NCBI RefSeq assembly: GCF_013415125.1
Contig: NZ_JACCDE010000026.1
Location: 17,235 to 81,234 of the forward strand
Direction of reading: 5' to 3'
Length of the DNA: 64,000 nucleotides
Source of the DNA: Vreelandella glaciei
GTDB taxonomy: Bacteria; Pseudomonadota; Gammaproteobacteria; Pseudomonadales; Halomonadaceae
Under the pieces are notes generated by a model. The model was given only the letters and a program-made list of their open reading frames with translations, did no database searches and was not told the origin of the DNA. The position numbers and the translations under genes were made by a program. Positions within the stretch are counted from its first letter, which is position 1. Each line of letters opens with the position of its first letter. Positions 62,990 through 64,000 of the stretch are shown piece after piece.

Positions 62990-63909
62990 GCGATATCCAG
63001 GCAGCCCGCAAAGATACCCTCAGGGCTGCTGCCCGCTGGTACGCACTGCTGTGCTCGGAGGAGGTTACTGCACAGCAAAAACACGCGCATGCTGCTTGGT
63101 TAGCGGAGGATCCCGCCCACACTCATGCCTGGCAAGAGGTTGAAAAATTACGTCGACAGTTTCAGGCGATTCCGGGCACACCTGCGCTTGATGCGTTGCA
63201 AATTAAGCAGCGTCAGGGCCATAGCCGACGAGCAGTACTGCGTGGTTTTGCTTTATTGGCAGCAGGAAGTGCGCTGGGCTCGTTGGCCTGGCAGCGGGCA
63301 CCGGTAGACAGCTGGATGGCCAGCCACCGCACCGCACGGGGCGAACGTCGCGAATATACTCTGGCGGGTGGAACACAGCTGGTGCTCAATACCGCCACCG
63401 CATTGGATGTGGTGGAAACCTCTACCACGCAGTTGATTCGCCTCTATGCAGGCGAAATCTTTATCCGCACGCGGAATGAAACGGGAAAAGTGGCCGCTGC
63501 CAAAACGCTTCAGGTGCATACCGAGCAGGGTACTGTGGTGCCGTTGGGCACCGTGTTTACCGTGCGCAAGCTGGGCACCTCTACCCAGGTTACTGTGTTG
63601 GAAGATGAGGTCGAGTTGATTCCTCAGTCGGGTGGCGGCAAAACGCAACACCTTGTTGCCGGAGAGCAGGCGCAGATGAGCTCGGTTAATGTGGAAGTTG
63701 CCACTGCCAGCGATCAGGCGGATAGCTGGACGCGCGGTCTGCTGGTGGCGGTAGACTGGCCGTTGAACCGTTTGGTAGCAGAGTTGAGCCGTTACCGTAC
63801 AGGCGTACTGCGCTGTGACCCCTCTATTGCTGGGCTGAGAGTGTCAGGCGCTTTCCCTATTGATAATACTGACCGGGCGCTAAGTGCCTATTCAAAATTA
63901 ATCGCGTGA
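62986..63909 (+). CDS. FecR-like anti-sigma regulator, probably shortened at the C-terminus
   Basis: 307 residues from ATG 62986. Cytoplasmic N-terminal FecR domain (DUF4880: ARWYALLCSEEVTAQQKHAH), one membrane helix (RGFALLAAGSALGSLAW), periplasmic FecR domain (GERREYTLAGGTQLVLNTAT and VPLGTVFTVRKLG). Family members end with a DRALxxLxxxLPV segment; here DRALSA is followed by unrelated sequence that belongs to a gene read from the opposite strand, so the last 20-30 residues appear to be replaced. Confidence 0.85.
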   Translation: MSDIQAARKDTLRAAARWYALLCSEEVTAQQKHAHAAWLAEDPAHTHAWQEVEKLRRQFQAIPGTPALDALQIKQRQGHSRRAVLRGFALLAAGSALGSLAWQRAPVDSWMASHRTARGERREYTLAGGTQLVLNTATALDVVETSTTQLIRLYAGEIFIRTRNETGKVAAAKTLQVHTEQGTVVPLGTVFTVRKLGTSTQVTVLEDEVELIPQSGGGKTQHLVAGEQAQMSSVNVEVATASDQADSWTRGLLVAVDWPLNRLVAELSRYRTGVLRCDPSIAGLRVSGAFPIDNTDRALSAYSKLIA

Positions 63910-64000
63910 TCAGTTCCGTAACCACCGAGTAAGCGGTGTACCTCTTCACGTAGACGTTCAAACGAGAGATAGGCACTCAAGGGCAGCCAGGTGTACTTCA
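63888..64000 (-). mobile_element. Probable IS630-family transposase C-terminus, cut by window end
   Basis: On the minus strand the frame reads KYTWLPLSAYLSFERLREEV and LLGGYGTDHAINFE to a stop at 63888. The length and YG-T-IxF ending resemble IS630-type transposase tails. Only 36 codons are visible, so the call is tentative. The insertion point would lie within fecR near 63890. Confidence 0.45.

Overview
The window looks like chromosomal DNA of a halophilic gammaproteobacterium of the Halomonas/Vreelandella type. This is inferred from the mostly GC-rich genes and the protein style, not proven. It opens inside guaA and closes in what looks like an IS630-type transposase tail. No tRNA, rRNA or CRISPR array was recognised.

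Region 1 (1-17.5 kb) looks like an accessory island next to guaA. About 100 bp of the guaA 3' end recur at 17388-17490 beside ISL3 transposase debris. Between the two copies lie an OLD/TOPRIM-like AAA ATPase with an AT-rich unknown neighbour, a ParDE toxin-antitoxin pair, a Fic protein with a striking operator, a candidate HicA-like/HTH pair behind a 32-bp perfect palindrome, and a flavodoxin/LysR pair with a broken aldo/keto reductase. The largest unit is a tightly overlapped operon (16882 to 11213): solute-binding protein, adenine-deaminase-like enzyme, LysR regulator, ABC ATPase, ABC permease and 2-oxoglutarate/Fe(II) oxygenase.

Region 2 (17.7-28.9 kb) holds a LysR gene divergent from a crotonase/peroxiredoxin/SDR operon; the crotonase keeps the catalytic residues of 6-oxocamphor hydrolase. 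DUF808, GFA, a glucose dehydrogenase split into membrane-anchor and PQQ-domain genes, an AraC/TSUP pair and a truncated RhuM gene follow.

Region 3 (28.9-40.7 kb) is a two-component system divergent from an RND pump plus a DHA2 MFS gene, then a LysR gene divergent from an M20 peptidase and a YfcC-type transporter.

Region 4 (41-47.5 kb) is a mosaic: broken cupin, IS150-like element, a DUF1330 gene lacking its ATG, decayed TSUP-RhuM debris, an MFS/LysE pair with LysR, a HAD phosphatase, an EamA fragment and an intact cupin.

Region 5 (47.7-64 kb) has a Bcr/CflA transporter, a siderophore ABC system divergent from a TonB receptor across Fur-like sites, DUF1330, a DUF697-like protein, a sorbosone-type dehydrogenase with a DUF2231 protein, TetR/MFS, SDR/AraC and an ECF sigma/FecR pair.

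A recurring theme is that the same sequences (the parD-fic control region, Rpn nuclease tails, DUF808, cupin, DUF1330, TSUP-RhuM) appear once fairly intact and again as broken copies elsewhere, which points to repeated segmental duplication and decay.
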